A DNA stretch of 28,318 nucleotides from Bordetella parapertussis (GCA_943331855.1 CALQNE010000018.1:1-28318); one strand, 5' to 3'. Counted from the first letter of the stretch, positions 16,780 to 25,023 are shown. Translations and numbers: made by a program. Notes: generated by a model from the letters alone, not told the origin.

Positions 16780-16807
16780 AGCTCAAATGACGGCGTCTTA
16801 TTTTCAG

Positions 16808-16817
16808 TTGTTAACAA
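16808..16817. promoter_or_regulatory. Palindrome before the second deacetylase gene
   Basis: TTGTTAACAA is a perfect ten-base palindrome in the only sizeable gap (49 bases) of the glycosyltransferase run, ending eleven bases before the next ATG. It could be an operator, or may be chance in AT-rich spacer. It resembles, but is not the same as, the TTGTATACAA site before atzF. Confidence 0.25.
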
Positions 16818-16828
16818 GTGTTTAACCG

Positions 16829-17554
16829 ATGATGTCGATTCCAATTTTGATGTACCACCAAGTGGCTGTTCCAGTGCCGCGTGGCTCAGCGTTTCGCGGT
16901 TTGACAGTACATCCTAAAAGTTTTGCACGGCAGATGCAGTGGATGCATCGCCTGGGCTATCGCGGTCTTAGCATGCGCGATCTCATGCCTTATTTAAAGG
17001 GTGAACAAACTGGAAAAGTATTTGGCATCACCTTTGATGATGGTTTTCGCAACGTGTTTGAGAATGCGCTGCCAGTTTTACAAGCATGCGGCTTTACCTC
17101 AACCAATTATTTTGTCGCAAATCAGTTCGATGGTGGCAATGTCTGGGATGCAGAGAAGGGCGTAGCACCCTCGTCACTGATGTCCAAACAAGAGATGAGG
17201 GCTTGGGCCGAAGCGGGGCAAGAGGTAGGTTCGCATACCCTTGATCATGTTCATCTTTCAGAGTTGTCTCTAGATGCCGCGCGCGAGCAATTGACGCGGT
17301 CTCGTCGCATACTGAGTGAGGTACTTGGCGACGAAGTCACTGCGTTTTGCTATCCCTACGGTGATTTCGGCCTCGAGCATCGACAGTTGGCAAAAGAGGC
17401 GGGCTATACAAATGCAACGAGTACGGCCCGTGGGTTGGCCAATGCTTCGGATGATTTCTTTGCACTTCCGCGTGTAGGAATTTGGCGTACTACTCACTTA
17501 GTACGATTTTTGTATCAGTGCCTTTCGCAACACGAGAATCGCCGACGTGTCTGA
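16829..17554 (+). CDS. Polysaccharide deacetylase (CE4 family), second copy
   Basis: The 241-residue protein opens IPILMYHQVAVPV and carries TFDDGF (D70/D71) and HTLDH (H136/H140), the CE4 metal and catalytic motifs, plus the late CYPYGDF motif. It shares the family plan with the deacetylase at 14067 but is shorter and differs widely in sequence, so the two probably act on different sugars or positions. No signal peptide is seen. Two ATGs are adjacent (16829 and 16832); either may be used. The 3' end overlaps the next glycosyltransferase by eight bases. Numbering here assumes the first ATG. Confidence 0.87.
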   Translation: MMSIPILMYHQVAVPVPRGSAFRGLTVHPKSFARQMQWMHRLGYRGLSMRDLMPYLKGEQTGKVFGITFDDGFRNVFENALPVLQACGFTSTNYFVANQFDGGNVWDAEKGVAPSSLMSKQEMRAWAEAGQEVGSHTLDHVHLSELSLDAAREQLTRSRRILSEVLGDEVTAFCYPYGDFGLEHRQLAKEAGYTNATSTARGLANASDDFFALPRVGIWRTTHLVRFLYQCLSQHENRRRV

Positions 17555-18674
17555 ACGCTTGCGTATCGCGCTGCTCGTTGATCGGTTCGGCCGCAGGTTT
17601 GGTGGCGCTGAAGCCTATGGCGTTAATTTGTTTGAAGTGCTTTCACAGCGCCACGACGTGACCGTGATTGCCCATGATTTTGAACACGACTTGCCTGTTA
17701 AGCAAATTAAGGTGACGTTGAGTCGAAAGTGGCCAAGCTGGGTTCGGGTCTGGCATTTTTCGTATCAGGCAGAACGCCTGACACGCGAAAATTTCGATGT
17801 CGTACATTCTCATATGAATGGCGGTACGGGTCATATCCACGTGATTCATGTTGCACCGATTCGTTATCGACGCTTACATGGTGTGAGCGGGTGGCGACGG
17901 TTTTTGGCCCATTTGCAGCCCAGTAATCTTGTGTATCTCATGCTAGAGGCTGCCAATATGCGTGCAAAGCTTGGCATGCAAGTCGTGGCGGTATCGCCTT
18001 GGTTAAAAGAACGTATCCACGATTCTTATGGTGTTCAGCTGCCTGTAGAAATCATCGCACCCGGAGCCACGCGTGTCGTGCGCGACCCGGCGATACGAGA
18101 GCGCATCAGAGCAGAGCTTGGCTGGTCTGCGACCGATGTTGGTTGTTTGTTAGTGGCGCGTAATCCCATGCGCAAGGGTTTAGCGACTGTCTTGCAAGCC
18201 CTAACGCAATTGCCTGCGCATTTTCACTTGGCAGTCGTAGGTGCGCGCGCTGAAATCAAAGATTATTTAACGGCAAATCATCCTGAGCTTGTTTCGCGTG
18301 TACGCTTAATTGCGCCCACTTCCGATGTCTCACCGTACTACCAAGCGGCTGATACGTACGTGCACGCGACGCTACTTGATAGTTTTGGCTTGGCTCCCCT
18401 TGAAGCGATGGCGCATGGCTTACCGATTATTGTCAGCGGGAGCGAACACTGCGGGTTTGGTACCTATGTGACGCATCGTGTGGATGCATGGGTCTTAAAT
18501 GACCCTGAGGATGCCGATGAAATTGCGCGAGGCCTGGTTGCCTTGAATTCAGATCAAGTACTGCGGGCTGAACTATTAAGCAATGGAGACAAGCTGGTGT
18601 CGTCTTTGTCGTGGACAGCTGCGGCTCAAAAATACGAAGGTTTGTACTACGAGAGTATTCGGGCCCGTGCCTAG
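17547..18674 (+). CDS. GT4 glycosyltransferase, third copy, variant EX7E
   Basis: The 375-residue protein opens RIALLVDRFGRRFGGAEAY, the GT4 acceptor loop. It has FDVVHSHMN and VVAVSPWLKER in the first domain and LLVARNPMRKGL with HLAVVGA in the donor domain. The family's EX7E pair appears here as D278 and E286 (DSFGLAPLE), so the first glutamate is replaced by aspartate. Similar D variants exist among WaaG-like enzymes, so activity is still likely. Translation starts at GTG inside the end of the deacetylase frame (eight-base overlap). It is the last rightward gene of the cluster and its stop overlaps that of the convergent YdcF-family gene by four bases. Confidence 0.85.
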   Translation: MSERLRIALLVDRFGRRFGGAEAYGVNLFEVLSQRHDVTVIAHDFEHDLPVKQIKVTLSRKWPSWVRVWHFSYQAERLTRENFDVVHSHMNGGTGHIHVIHVAPIRYRRLHGVSGWRRFLAHLQPSNLVYLMLEAANMRAKLGMQVVAVSPWLKERIHDSYGVQLPVEIIAPGATRVVRDPAIRERIRAELGWSATDVGCLLVARNPMRKGLATVLQALTQLPAHFHLAVVGARAEIKDYLTANHPELVSRVRLIAPTSDVSPYYQAADTYVHATLLDSFGLAPLEAMAHGLPIIVSGSEHCGFGTYVTHRVDAWVLNDPEDADEIARGLVALNSDQVLRAELLSNGDKLVSSLSWTAAAQKYEGLYYESIRARA

Positions 18675-19438
18675 ACCCAACCTCTTAGCCAATAGCCCAG
18701 CAAGCCGAGATACTCTTTAATAATTGTGCGACTCGCTTCAAGGCTGCGAATCTGTGGCAACCACGGATTAAGCTCGACGTCTTCGGGTAATGTAATTTGT
18801 GGTGCGCTTGAGGCCGGTATCGTGTCAATCCCGCGTTTGATAAAGGTCGCGAGTGCCCGTGGCATATGAAGAGCAGACGTGACTAAGAGCGCGCGTTTAA
18901 GCTGCGCGCTTTGCATCATCTGATCCGAAAACTGTGCATTTTGGTAGGTATAGCGGCTGTTGTTTTCAAGAATCAACGCCGACTCTGGAATACCGCGCTG
19001 TCGTAATATTCTGGCCATGATTTGTGCTTCACTTACTTTTCCTTCAAGCGCACCGCCCGATAACAAAATTTTAGGTGCGCGTCCCGCCAAGTACAAGGCT
19101 GCGGCACGGTCAATTCGGTCAAAGGCCGTCGCGCGGTTATACGGCTCGAACCAATTCGCGCGATTGGCCTGAGTATTGCCGCCCAAAACAACAATCACGT
19201 CGGCACGAGGTGCGCGCGTCGCCTCTTCATAAGTGTAGCGACGTTCAAGTTTGCCACCAAAATAAAGCGAAGTGATTGGCAAAGACCAAAGCAGCATCCA
19301 ACCAAGTCCCAAGATTGAGAAGACTACTGCGATGCGCTTATACGACCATAGCGCGCACACGACCGCGATCACCAAGAGCAGTAGCCCCAGGCTAGGAGGG
19401 TATAGAAACAAGTTCGAGAAGGGGATCTGTGAGAGCAA
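18671..19438 (-). CDS. YdcF/SanA/ElyC-family membrane protein (DUF218)
   Basis: The 255-residue protein begins with two hydrophobic segments (about residues 14-32 and 36-58), then a soluble DUF218 domain. That domain contains ADVIVVLGGNTQ, ILLSGGAL, NSRYTYQNAQ and LLVTSALHMPRAL, the conserved loops of the YdcF/SanA/ElyC group. Members affect envelope integrity, and ElyC-type proteins are linked to lipid carrier recycling or enterobacterial antigen and peptidoglycan balance; the chemistry is unresolved. The apparent start is TTG (MLSQIPF), with no ATG or good ribosome binding site in frame nearby, so the start is uncertain. It lies 57 bases after the GT9 gene on the same strand, and they probably share a transcript. 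Confidence 0.82.
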   Translation of the reverse strand: MLSQIPFSNLFLYPPSLGLLLLVIAVVCALWSYKRIAVVFSILGLGWMLLWSLPITSLYFGGKLERRYTYEEATRAPRADVIVVLGGNTQANRANWFEPYNRATAFDRIDRAAALYLAGRAPKILLSGGALEGKVSEAQIMARILRQRGIPESALILENNSRYTYQNAQFSDQMMQSAQLKRALLVTSALHMPRALATFIKRGIDTIPASSAPQITLPEDVELNPWLPQIRSLEASRTIIKEYLGLLGYWLRGWV

Positions 19439-19495
19439 GATAAGTTGAAAACAGGATAAGTTTGAACAGGAGTTATGTTTTTGAAAGCGCGTCGA

Positions 19496-20443
19496 TTAAA
19501 AAAACTGCTGAGTTCGAGCCACGACTTCTCCGACAGTGGGCCATTGGCCTAGTTGTCCAAGATTAACGCTATCGGGGGTCCACGGTCGTGTGCGTGCTGG
19601 GTTCGTGACTCCGAAGAGAGTGATTTGCTTTGATCCCACGGCGGAGCAAAGATGTGCGACACCAGAGTCATTGCAGATCACCACCCGGGCTAAACGCGTG
19701 AGCGCGCAGAAGCCGCCTAAGCGCAACGGCTCAATCAGATCGGCGGTGGGCACGCTACGCAACGCGCCAGCCTGTTCAGACTTGGGTGGGCACATGGCGA
19801 CTCGAACGCCGTTGTTTTGCAAGATACGCGTGAACGCATCAAACTGCGACCAAACCTTCGCTTGCCCTTGATGTGTGCCAGTGGCAGTGGGCGCAATGAG
19901 TACAAAGTCACCCGCCTTGAGCCCAGCGGCACTGAGGTGGTCATGCGCACTTTGAGTATGTTGCTTGGTTAAGGGCAGCTGTAGTCGCTCTGGTAAGACC
20001 TGTGCACTTGCATTGATGCCCCATGACTGCAAGGCTTGTTGCGCGAGTGCAAAGCTGCTTTGCACCGCATGTTCGGGGTCAGAGGCTTTGTTTAGCGGCC
20101 ATTTCAAAAGCAAGCTGCGGCCGTCATCTCGCCAGCCTGCGCTTTGAAGTCCGGCTAAACGAAAACACAACGCACTAGAAAGCGAATCAGGCAAAAGTAG
20201 CCCGTGTCGGTAATTTGGGTGCTTTTTACGCCACTCACGCACTTCAAAGACATCTTCGAGGAGGCGGCCTGACATGGGCACAAAGCCCTCAATTGTGAGT
20301 CCAGACAGCAGGTCTTTTGCCCAGCCACGCGCGCAGACTGAAAAAGGAATGTTGAGTCTTTGGAGCATGTCTAGTACCGGTAGGCTCATGCAGACATCGC
20401 CGACCCAGTTTGGCAAACGAATAAGAATTGGTTCTTGTCTCAT
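19496..20443 (-). CDS. GT9 heptosyltransferase-family glycosyltransferase
   Basis: The 315-residue protein opens ILIRLPNWVGDVCMSLPVL, with D16 in the position of the catalytic aspartate of WaaC/WaaF heptosyltransferases. The donor-domain signature NDSGVAHL (258-265) is followed by TLFGVTNPARTRPW. This family transfers L-glycero-D-manno-heptose from ADP-heptose to Kdo or to a first heptose. Overall it resembles WaaF (heptosyltransferase II) more than WaaC, but I would not fix the acceptor. The ATG at 20443 is preferred over the GTG just before it. It is divergent from msbA across an 83-base gap. Confidence 0.85.
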   Translation of the reverse strand: MRQEPILIRLPNWVGDVCMSLPVLDMLQRLNIPFSVCARGWAKDLLSGLTIEGFVPMSGRLLEDVFEVREWRKKHPNYRHGLLLPDSLSSALCFRLAGLQSAGWRDDGRSLLLKWPLNKASDPEHAVQSSFALAQQALQSWGINASAQVLPERLQLPLTKQHTQSAHDHLSAAGLKAGDFVLIAPTATGTHQGQAKVWSQFDAFTRILQNNGVRVAMCPPKSEQAGALRSVPTADLIEPLRLGGFCALTRLARVVICNDSGVAHLCSAVGSKQITLFGVTNPARTRPWTPDSVNLGQLGQWPTVGEVVARTQQFF

Positions 20444-20526
20444 CACAAATTGGCTTAAAGTAGATTTTGTAAGGATACGACAACTAGCGGTTAAACTTCA
20501 GCTTTCTAGTCTTCCAGAGCAATATT
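20444..20526. promoter_or_regulatory. Divergent intergenic region between the GT9 gene and msbA
   Basis: By layout this 83-base gap should contain start signals for both directions. I see no strong -35/-10 pair on either strand. The best leftward candidate is TTGTCG with a weak TACTTT; rightward, TTGTAA with TTAAAC. No ribosome binding site of normal strength precedes either gene, hinting at modest expression. Confidence 0.3.
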
Positions 20527-22302
20527 TTGACTCAGCCGACCGGCCTGCCAGCGACCTCTTCGTCGCCTTTAAGTACCACCTTGTGGCGCCGTATCTACGA
20601 ACGCGTAGGTGCCTACTGGAAAGGGCTCGCCCTGGCCGTAGTTTTTATGGCTGGCGCGGCAGCCACGCAGCCGACCCTGGCGTTAGCTATGAAACCCTTG
20701 CTAGATGAGGGTTTTTCAGGCGCCAAACCAGAATATGTCTGGCAAGTGCCCTTGGCGATTATTGCTTTGATTTCGTTGCGGGGTGTCTGTAATTTTTTCA
20801 GTGATTATCTCTTGGCCTGGGTCGCCAATAACGTCTTGTTAGGCGTTCGTGCCGATATGTTTGAAAAATTACTGGCAATGCCAGATAGTGAATTCAAAAA
20901 AGGCGACACGGGGCGCTTATTAAATCGCTTTACAGTTGATGCAGGTAACGTCACCGGCTATGCGACCGACGTCTTAACCGTCGTTGTCCGAGAATCGTTG
21001 GTTGTGATTGCGATGATTGGCGTATTGCTCTACATGTCCTGGCAGCTGACGCTGATTATTCTGGTGGCTATGCCAATCTCCGTGTTGATTTCTCGTGGGT
21101 TCATTGATCGGATGCGACGGATTAATCGCGATATGGTCAATATGAATGCTGAGTTGACTCGAGTGGTCAATGAGGGCATTGATGGTCAACGGGTGGTGAA
21201 GTTGTTTGATGGCTACTCCTTTGAGCGCACACGCTTCGCTTACGTTAGTGGCCGGTTGCGACGGTTTGATATGCGTGCGGCGACCTCTGATGCGGCCTTG
21301 ACACCTATTACGCAGGTGGTAACGGCCGTGGCTGTTGCGGCCGTGATTGCAGTCGCGTTGGATCAAGCAAATTCAGGCACACTCACAGTGGGTAGTTTTG
21401 CTGCGTTTATGGCGGCTCTTGCGCAGATTTTTGATCCGATCAAACGTTTGACCAAAGTGGCCAGTCGAACTCAAAAGATGTTGGTTTCAGCCGAAAGCGT
21501 TTTTATTTTGATCGACCAGCCGTCAGAGGTCGATACGGCGACGGGTACCTTTGAGGGCCGTGCGAAAGGGCGTGTTGAGTTCAATCTCGTATCGCATCGT
21601 TTTGCCGAGGCTGACGTTGATACCTTGTCGCAATTGAGTATTGTCGCTGAACCCGGGCAAACTATCGCCTTGGTGGGGCGTTCGGGCAGTGGCAAGACGA
21701 CACTGGTCAATATGTTGCCTCGCTTTGTCGCGCCGTCGAGTGGTCAGGTATTGATTGATGATCGAGATATTGAATCAATTTCATTGCGCAACTTGCGTGA
21801 GCAGCTCTCGCTTGTCAGTCAAGACGTTGTGTTATTTGACGACACAATCGCGGTTAATGTGGGTTACGGCGCCTTGCACGATGCTTCCGAAGCCGAAATC
21901 CGTAGTGCCTTAAAAGCCGCTAATTTACTTGAGTTCGTCGACGGCTTGCCCCTAGGTATCCAAACACGCGTGGGTGAAAACGCCACGCGCTTGTCGGGTG
22001 GCCAGCGCCAGCGCTTGGCGATTGCGCGCGCACTCATTAAAAATGCGCCGATTCTGATTTTGGATGAGGCCACGTCAGCGCTTGATAATGAGTCAGAGCG
22101 TCAGGTGCAAGCTTCGCTTGAAACACTGATGAAAGGTCGTACGACCTTGGTGATTGCGCATCGTCTATCGACTGTTCAAAATGCAGACAAAATTGTTGTG
22201 ATGGATAAGGGCAGGGTGGTCGAACAGGGTTCGCACACTGAACTCCTGGCCCAAGGTGGTGCTTACGCAGGCTTATATCAGATGCAGTTTCGTGACGAAT
22301 AA
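20527..22302 (+). CDS. msbA: Lipid A-core flippase MsbA (ABC exporter)
   Basis: MsbA is a homodimeric inner-membrane ABC exporter that flips core-lipid A to the periplasmic leaflet. The 591-residue protein has about six transmembrane helices in its first 320 residues and one nucleotide-binding domain. That domain carries Walker A GRSGSGKTT (384-392, K390), signature LSGGQ from L489, Walker B ending D513-E514, and H-loop H545. The TM part contains KPLLDEGF and LNRFTVDAGNVT, as in MsbA proteins. The start appears to be TTG 20527 (MTQPTGLPA); a second TTG at 20581 would begin LWRRIYERV and is also possible. Its position next to the LOS core genes supports lipid A-core export over drug export. 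Confidence 0.92.
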   Translation: MTQPTGLPATSSSPLSTTLWRRIYERVGAYWKGLALAVVFMAGAAATQPTLALAMKPLLDEGFSGAKPEYVWQVPLAIIALISLRGVCNFFSDYLLAWVANNVLLGVRADMFEKLLAMPDSEFKKGDTGRLLNRFTVDAGNVTGYATDVLTVVVRESLVVIAMIGVLLYMSWQLTLIILVAMPISVLISRGFIDRMRRINRDMVNMNAELTRVVNEGIDGQRVVKLFDGYSFERTRFAYVSGRLRRFDMRAATSDAALTPITQVVTAVAVAAVIAVALDQANSGTLTVGSFAAFMAALAQIFDPIKRLTKVASRTQKMLVSAESVFILIDQPSEVDTATGTFEGRAKGRVEFNLVSHRFAEADVDTLSQLSIVAEPGQTIALVGRSGSGKTTLVNMLPRFVAPSSGQVLIDDRDIESISLRNLREQLSLVSQDVVLFDDTIAVNVGYGALHDASEAEIRSALKAANLLEFVDGLPLGIQTRVGENATRLSGGQRQRLAIARALIKNAPILILDEATSALDNESERQVQASLETLMKGRTTLVIAHRLSTVQNADKIVVMDKGRVVEQGSHTELLAQGGAYAGLYQMQFRDE

Positions 22303-22332
22303 AACAGACGTTTAGTCCGACTAGGGTGAAAC

Positions 22333-23184
22333 ATGAGTGTTCAAGACGATCAGATTGCAGAGCAAATCAATGCCGCAGTGTTGGCAAGATTTGGTGAAGT
22401 CATCCACGCGCCGAAGAGCGTGCCTCATGCGGCAGAACTCTTGCGCATGCTCACGCGTAGTTCGCATCGTCGCTGGACAGAACAGGCAATTGAACCCGAG
22501 TTATTAAAGCTCTTATTCGCTTGCGCACTGTCTGCTCCGTCTAAATCTGATTTGCAGCAAGCCGATATTATTCATGTTGTGGATCGCGATAAAATTAAAG
22601 CGATTGCAGATTTGATTCCAGATATGTCTTGGATTAATAGCGCGCCAGTTGTTTTAATATTTTGTGGCAATAATCGGCGGATTCGTCAGATCGGGCAGTG
22701 GCGCGGTAAACCCTTCGTGAACGAGCATCTGGATCACTTCATGAATGCCGCTGTGGATGCGGGCTTAGTGCTTGCAAATTTTATTCGCGCTGCCGAGAAC
22801 GTGGGCTTAGGCACAGTACCAATCAGCGCAGTCCGTAATCATTCTCGCCAGACCAGTACCATTCTTGGTTTGCCCGACGCGGTATTTCCAGTAGCGGGTT
22901 TGTGCGTGGGCTATCCGGTTGAAAAGGGGAGAATCATTCCTCGACTTCCCTTAAGCGTCACAGTTCATAGGGATGTGTTTGACGATTCAAACATACGTGA
23001 TGAAATCGATGCATACGATCAACGCCGACACTCAACATTTCCGCTACGCAAACAGCGCTATGCCTCGATGTATCCCGACGCTGAATTTAACGGCTGGTCT
23101 GAAGATAAAGCGCGGCATTATTCAATGCCAGAACGCGCAGATTTTGGCGAATACATTCGCGCCCAAAAGTTCAGCTTAAAGTGA
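22333..23184 (+). CDS. Nitroreductase-family FMN oxidoreductase (NfsA-like)
   Basis: The 283-residue protein has the nitroreductase FMN-binding features RSSHRRW (42-48), SAPSKSDLQQADII and the late GLCVGYPVEKGRIIPRLP, which is typical of NfsA/FRP-type NAD(P)H-dependent enzymes. LSAPSKSDLQ differs from the usual SSNLQ by an Asp for Asn. The substrate cannot be told; nitroaromatics, quinones or flavin are family options. It starts 30 bases after msbA, with AGGGTGA before the ATG, and is separated from atzF by the sigma-54 promoter and operator. It therefore probably belongs to the msbA transcript and not to the nitrogen operon. The C-terminal 60 residues are charged and poorly conserved. Confidence 0.85.
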   Translation: MSVQDDQIAEQINAAVLARFGEVIHAPKSVPHAAELLRMLTRSSHRRWTEQAIEPELLKLLFACALSAPSKSDLQQADIIHVVDRDKIKAIADLIPDMSWINSAPVVLIFCGNNRRIRQIGQWRGKPFVNEHLDHFMNAAVDAGLVLANFIRAAENVGLGTVPISAVRNHSRQTSTILGLPDAVFPVAGLCVGYPVEKGRIIPRLPLSVTVHRDVFDDSNIRDEIDAYDQRRHSTFPLRKQRYASMYPDAEFNGWSEDKARHYSMPERADFGEYIRAQKFSLK

Positions 23185-23224
23185 TCCAACCCTAAGCTCC
23201 ACCCGCAACGATCGCAATACTTTC

Positions 23225-23240
23225 TGGCACGCTTCTTGCA
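23225..23240 (+). promoter_or_regulatory. Sigma-54 (RpoN) promoter of the atzF operon
   Basis: TGGCACG-CTTC-TTGCA matches the sigma-54 consensus TGGCACG-N4-TTGCW at every fixed position. The invariant GG (23226-23227) and GC (23238-23239) are separated by exactly ten bases. It points toward atzF with a predicted start near 23250. Sigma-54 promoters need an enhancer-binding activator such as NtrC; no obvious NtrC site is seen upstream. The only candidate is the inverted repeat GGCATT-ATTC-AATGCC (23114-23129), inside the nitroreductase gene. Confidence 0.75.
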
Positions 23241-23258
23241 TACAAACTTGTATACAAG
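23235..23258. promoter_or_regulatory. Tandem GntR-type operator before atzF
   Basis: CTTGTATACAAG (23247-23258) is a perfect 12-base palindrome. Directly abutting it upstream, CTTGCATACAAA (23235-23246) matches it at 10 of 12 positions. TTGTATACAA-type sites fit the YGT-N-AC half-site plan of GntR/FCD repressors, and such a regulator ends this operon. The upstream copy covers the sigma-54 -12 element and the downstream copy the expected start site, so binding would block transcription. Confidence 0.65.
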
Positions 23259-23273
23259 AAGGGATGCCTAAAA

Positions 23274-25013
23274 ATGACTTTGCGATTTTCTGTTTCTCAA
23301 CCCATCTCGCCAGACGCCCTAGGTGCGACGCTGGCGTTACCTACGCATGCCTGGATCAGCAAGCCTGAACAGGCGATCTCGTCGGGTAAGCATGGGGCTT
23401 TGTCTGGCTTGAGCTTTGCCGTTAAAGACAACATCGACGTAGCCGAGATGCCTACGACTGCCGCGTGCCCCGACTTCGCTCGGATAGCCACTCAAAGCGC
23501 CGAAATAGTGCATCACTTGCTCGAAAAGGGTGCCACATTGATCGGCAAGACCAATTTGGATCAGTTTGCGTGCGGCTTGAATGGGACGCGGTCTGCGTAC
23601 GGAGCCGTCCCGAACGCCTTCAACCCGAGCTTGGTCAGCGGAGGCTCGAGCGCTGGGTCAGCCTACGTTGTTGCATCCGGACAGGTAGATTTTTCTCTTG
23701 GTACCGACACCGCTGGGTCGGGTCGCGTGCCTGCGGGACTTAATAATATCGTTGGGTTGAAACCGAGTCGTGGCCTCTTGAGCGCACGCGGCGTGTTACC
23801 GGCTGCCCAAAGTGTCGATTGCGTCTCGATCTTTGCGCGAACTGTTGAGGTAGCTTGGCAAGTGCTGCTAGCGGGTGCGCAACACGATACTCAAGATCCG
23901 TACTCAAGACGTCTGACACTTAGCGCTGTGCCCCTAGGTACCTCGTTTCGCTTTGGTGTGCCAAAGCAACTTGAGTGGTTTGGTGACAAACATGCTGAAA
24001 AAGAATTTAGTATCGCCATCGATCGCCTCGTTGCGCTTGGCGGCGTTCGGGTGGAGGTGGATTACACACCCTTGGCGCAAATTGCTGAGCTGCTGTATGG
24101 CAGTGCGTTAGTCGCCGAACGTTATCAAGCAATTCGCGAGTTTTTCGATCTGCATGAAAAAAGCGTGCTCGAACCCGTTCGTAGCATTATTGCTGCTGGC
24201 AAAGGCTACAGCGCCGCCGACGTATTCGAAGCCCAGACTGAATTGCGGCGACTTGCGCAACAAGTTGACGGTCTCTGGGATGCCGTCGATGTTTTGTTTG
24301 TTCCGACTGCCCCGACGCACTACTCAATCCAAGACATGCGGGCGCGGCCGATCGAACTGAATCGCAACCTTGGCTACTACACAAACTTCGTAAATTTGTT
24401 GGACTATGCGGCACTGTCAGTGCCTAGCAGTATTCGCCAAGATGGCTTGCCCTTCGGCGTCACCTTGATCGGCCCTTGTGCAAGTGACTGGGTACTGGCT
24501 GAGTTCGGGGCCCGCTATCAAGATGCGAGCGCGCTGCCTCTTGGCGCGACTCAAGAATTTTTGAAGGTCAAGCAGACCATCGCGCCCGTGACAACTACAA
24601 ATGTGGACACGGTCTGTGTAGCAGTTGTTGGTGCCCATTTGAGCGGCATGCCGCTCAATAGCCAGTTAACCGAGCGCGCAGCGCGGTTGGTTTCACGTAC
24701 TCAAACCGCAGCGCATTACAAGCTTTACGCACTCAAGAATACGACACCTCCAAAACCGGGCTTGCTGCGCGTGGCAGACCATACCGGGCACTCAATTGAC
24801 GTTGAGGTTTGGGAGATGCCGCTGCAGCATTACGGCTCATTTGTTGCGCTCATTGCGAGCCCCTTGGGCATCGGCACACTGGTGCTCAGCGATGGCAGCT
24901 CAGTGCAAGGGTTTATTTGCGAGCCTCAAGCACTTCTTGATGCTTTAGAAATCAGTCATTTTGGCGGTTGGCGTGCCTACATCCAATCGCTTGTTCACGG
25001 CGGGCCGATCTAA
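23274..25013 (+). CDS. atzF: Allophanate hydrolase
   Basis: Allophanate hydrolase converts allophanate to two ammonia and two CO2, the last step in degrading urea (via urea carboxylase), biuret or cyanuric acid. The 579 residues show both domains. The amidase-signature domain (1 to about 430) has the Ser-cisSer-Lys triad: K51 in FAVKDN, S125 in GGSSAGSA and S149 in DTAGSGR, with the 24-residue serine spacing of AtzF. The C-terminal domain (about 440-579) is the family-specific second domain, with VAVVGAHLSGMPLNSQL, PPKPGLLRV and FGGWRAYI. A complete C-terminal domain separates it from ordinary amidases. GAAGGG precedes ATG 23274. It is first gene of the operon, directly behind the sigma-54 promoter. 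Confidence 0.95.
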   Translation: MTLRFSVSQPISPDALGATLALPTHAWISKPEQAISSGKHGALSGLSFAVKDNIDVAEMPTTAACPDFARIATQSAEIVHHLLEKGATLIGKTNLDQFACGLNGTRSAYGAVPNAFNPSLVSGGSSAGSAYVVASGQVDFSLGTDTAGSGRVPAGLNNIVGLKPSRGLLSARGVLPAAQSVDCVSIFARTVEVAWQVLLAGAQHDTQDPYSRRLTLSAVPLGTSFRFGVPKQLEWFGDKHAEKEFSIAIDRLVALGGVRVEVDYTPLAQIAELLYGSALVAERYQAIREFFDLHEKSVLEPVRSIIAAGKGYSAADVFEAQTELRRLAQQVDGLWDAVDVLFVPTAPTHYSIQDMRARPIELNRNLGYYTNFVNLLDYAALSVPSSIRQDGLPFGVTLIGPCASDWVLAEFGARYQDASALPLGATQEFLKVKQTIAPVTTTNVDTVCVAVVGAHLSGMPLNSQLTERAARLVSRTQTAAHYKLYALKNTTPPKPGLLRVADHTGHSIDVEVWEMPLQHYGSFVALIASPLGIGTLVLSDGSSVQGFICEPQALLDALEISHFGGWRAYIQSLVHGGPI

Positions 25014-25023
25014 AGGCTCAAGG

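Noticed and set aside
23173..23198. AGCTTA...TAAGCT hairpin at the nitroreductase end
   Set aside because: Six base pairs with a 14-base loop and no T-run; too weak to call a terminator.
23264..23276. Out-of-frame ATG (ATGCCTAAAAATGAC) as an atzF start or leader peptide
   Set aside because: It is in another frame from AtzF, almost abuts the purine-rich ribosome binding site, and yields a short unconserved peptide.
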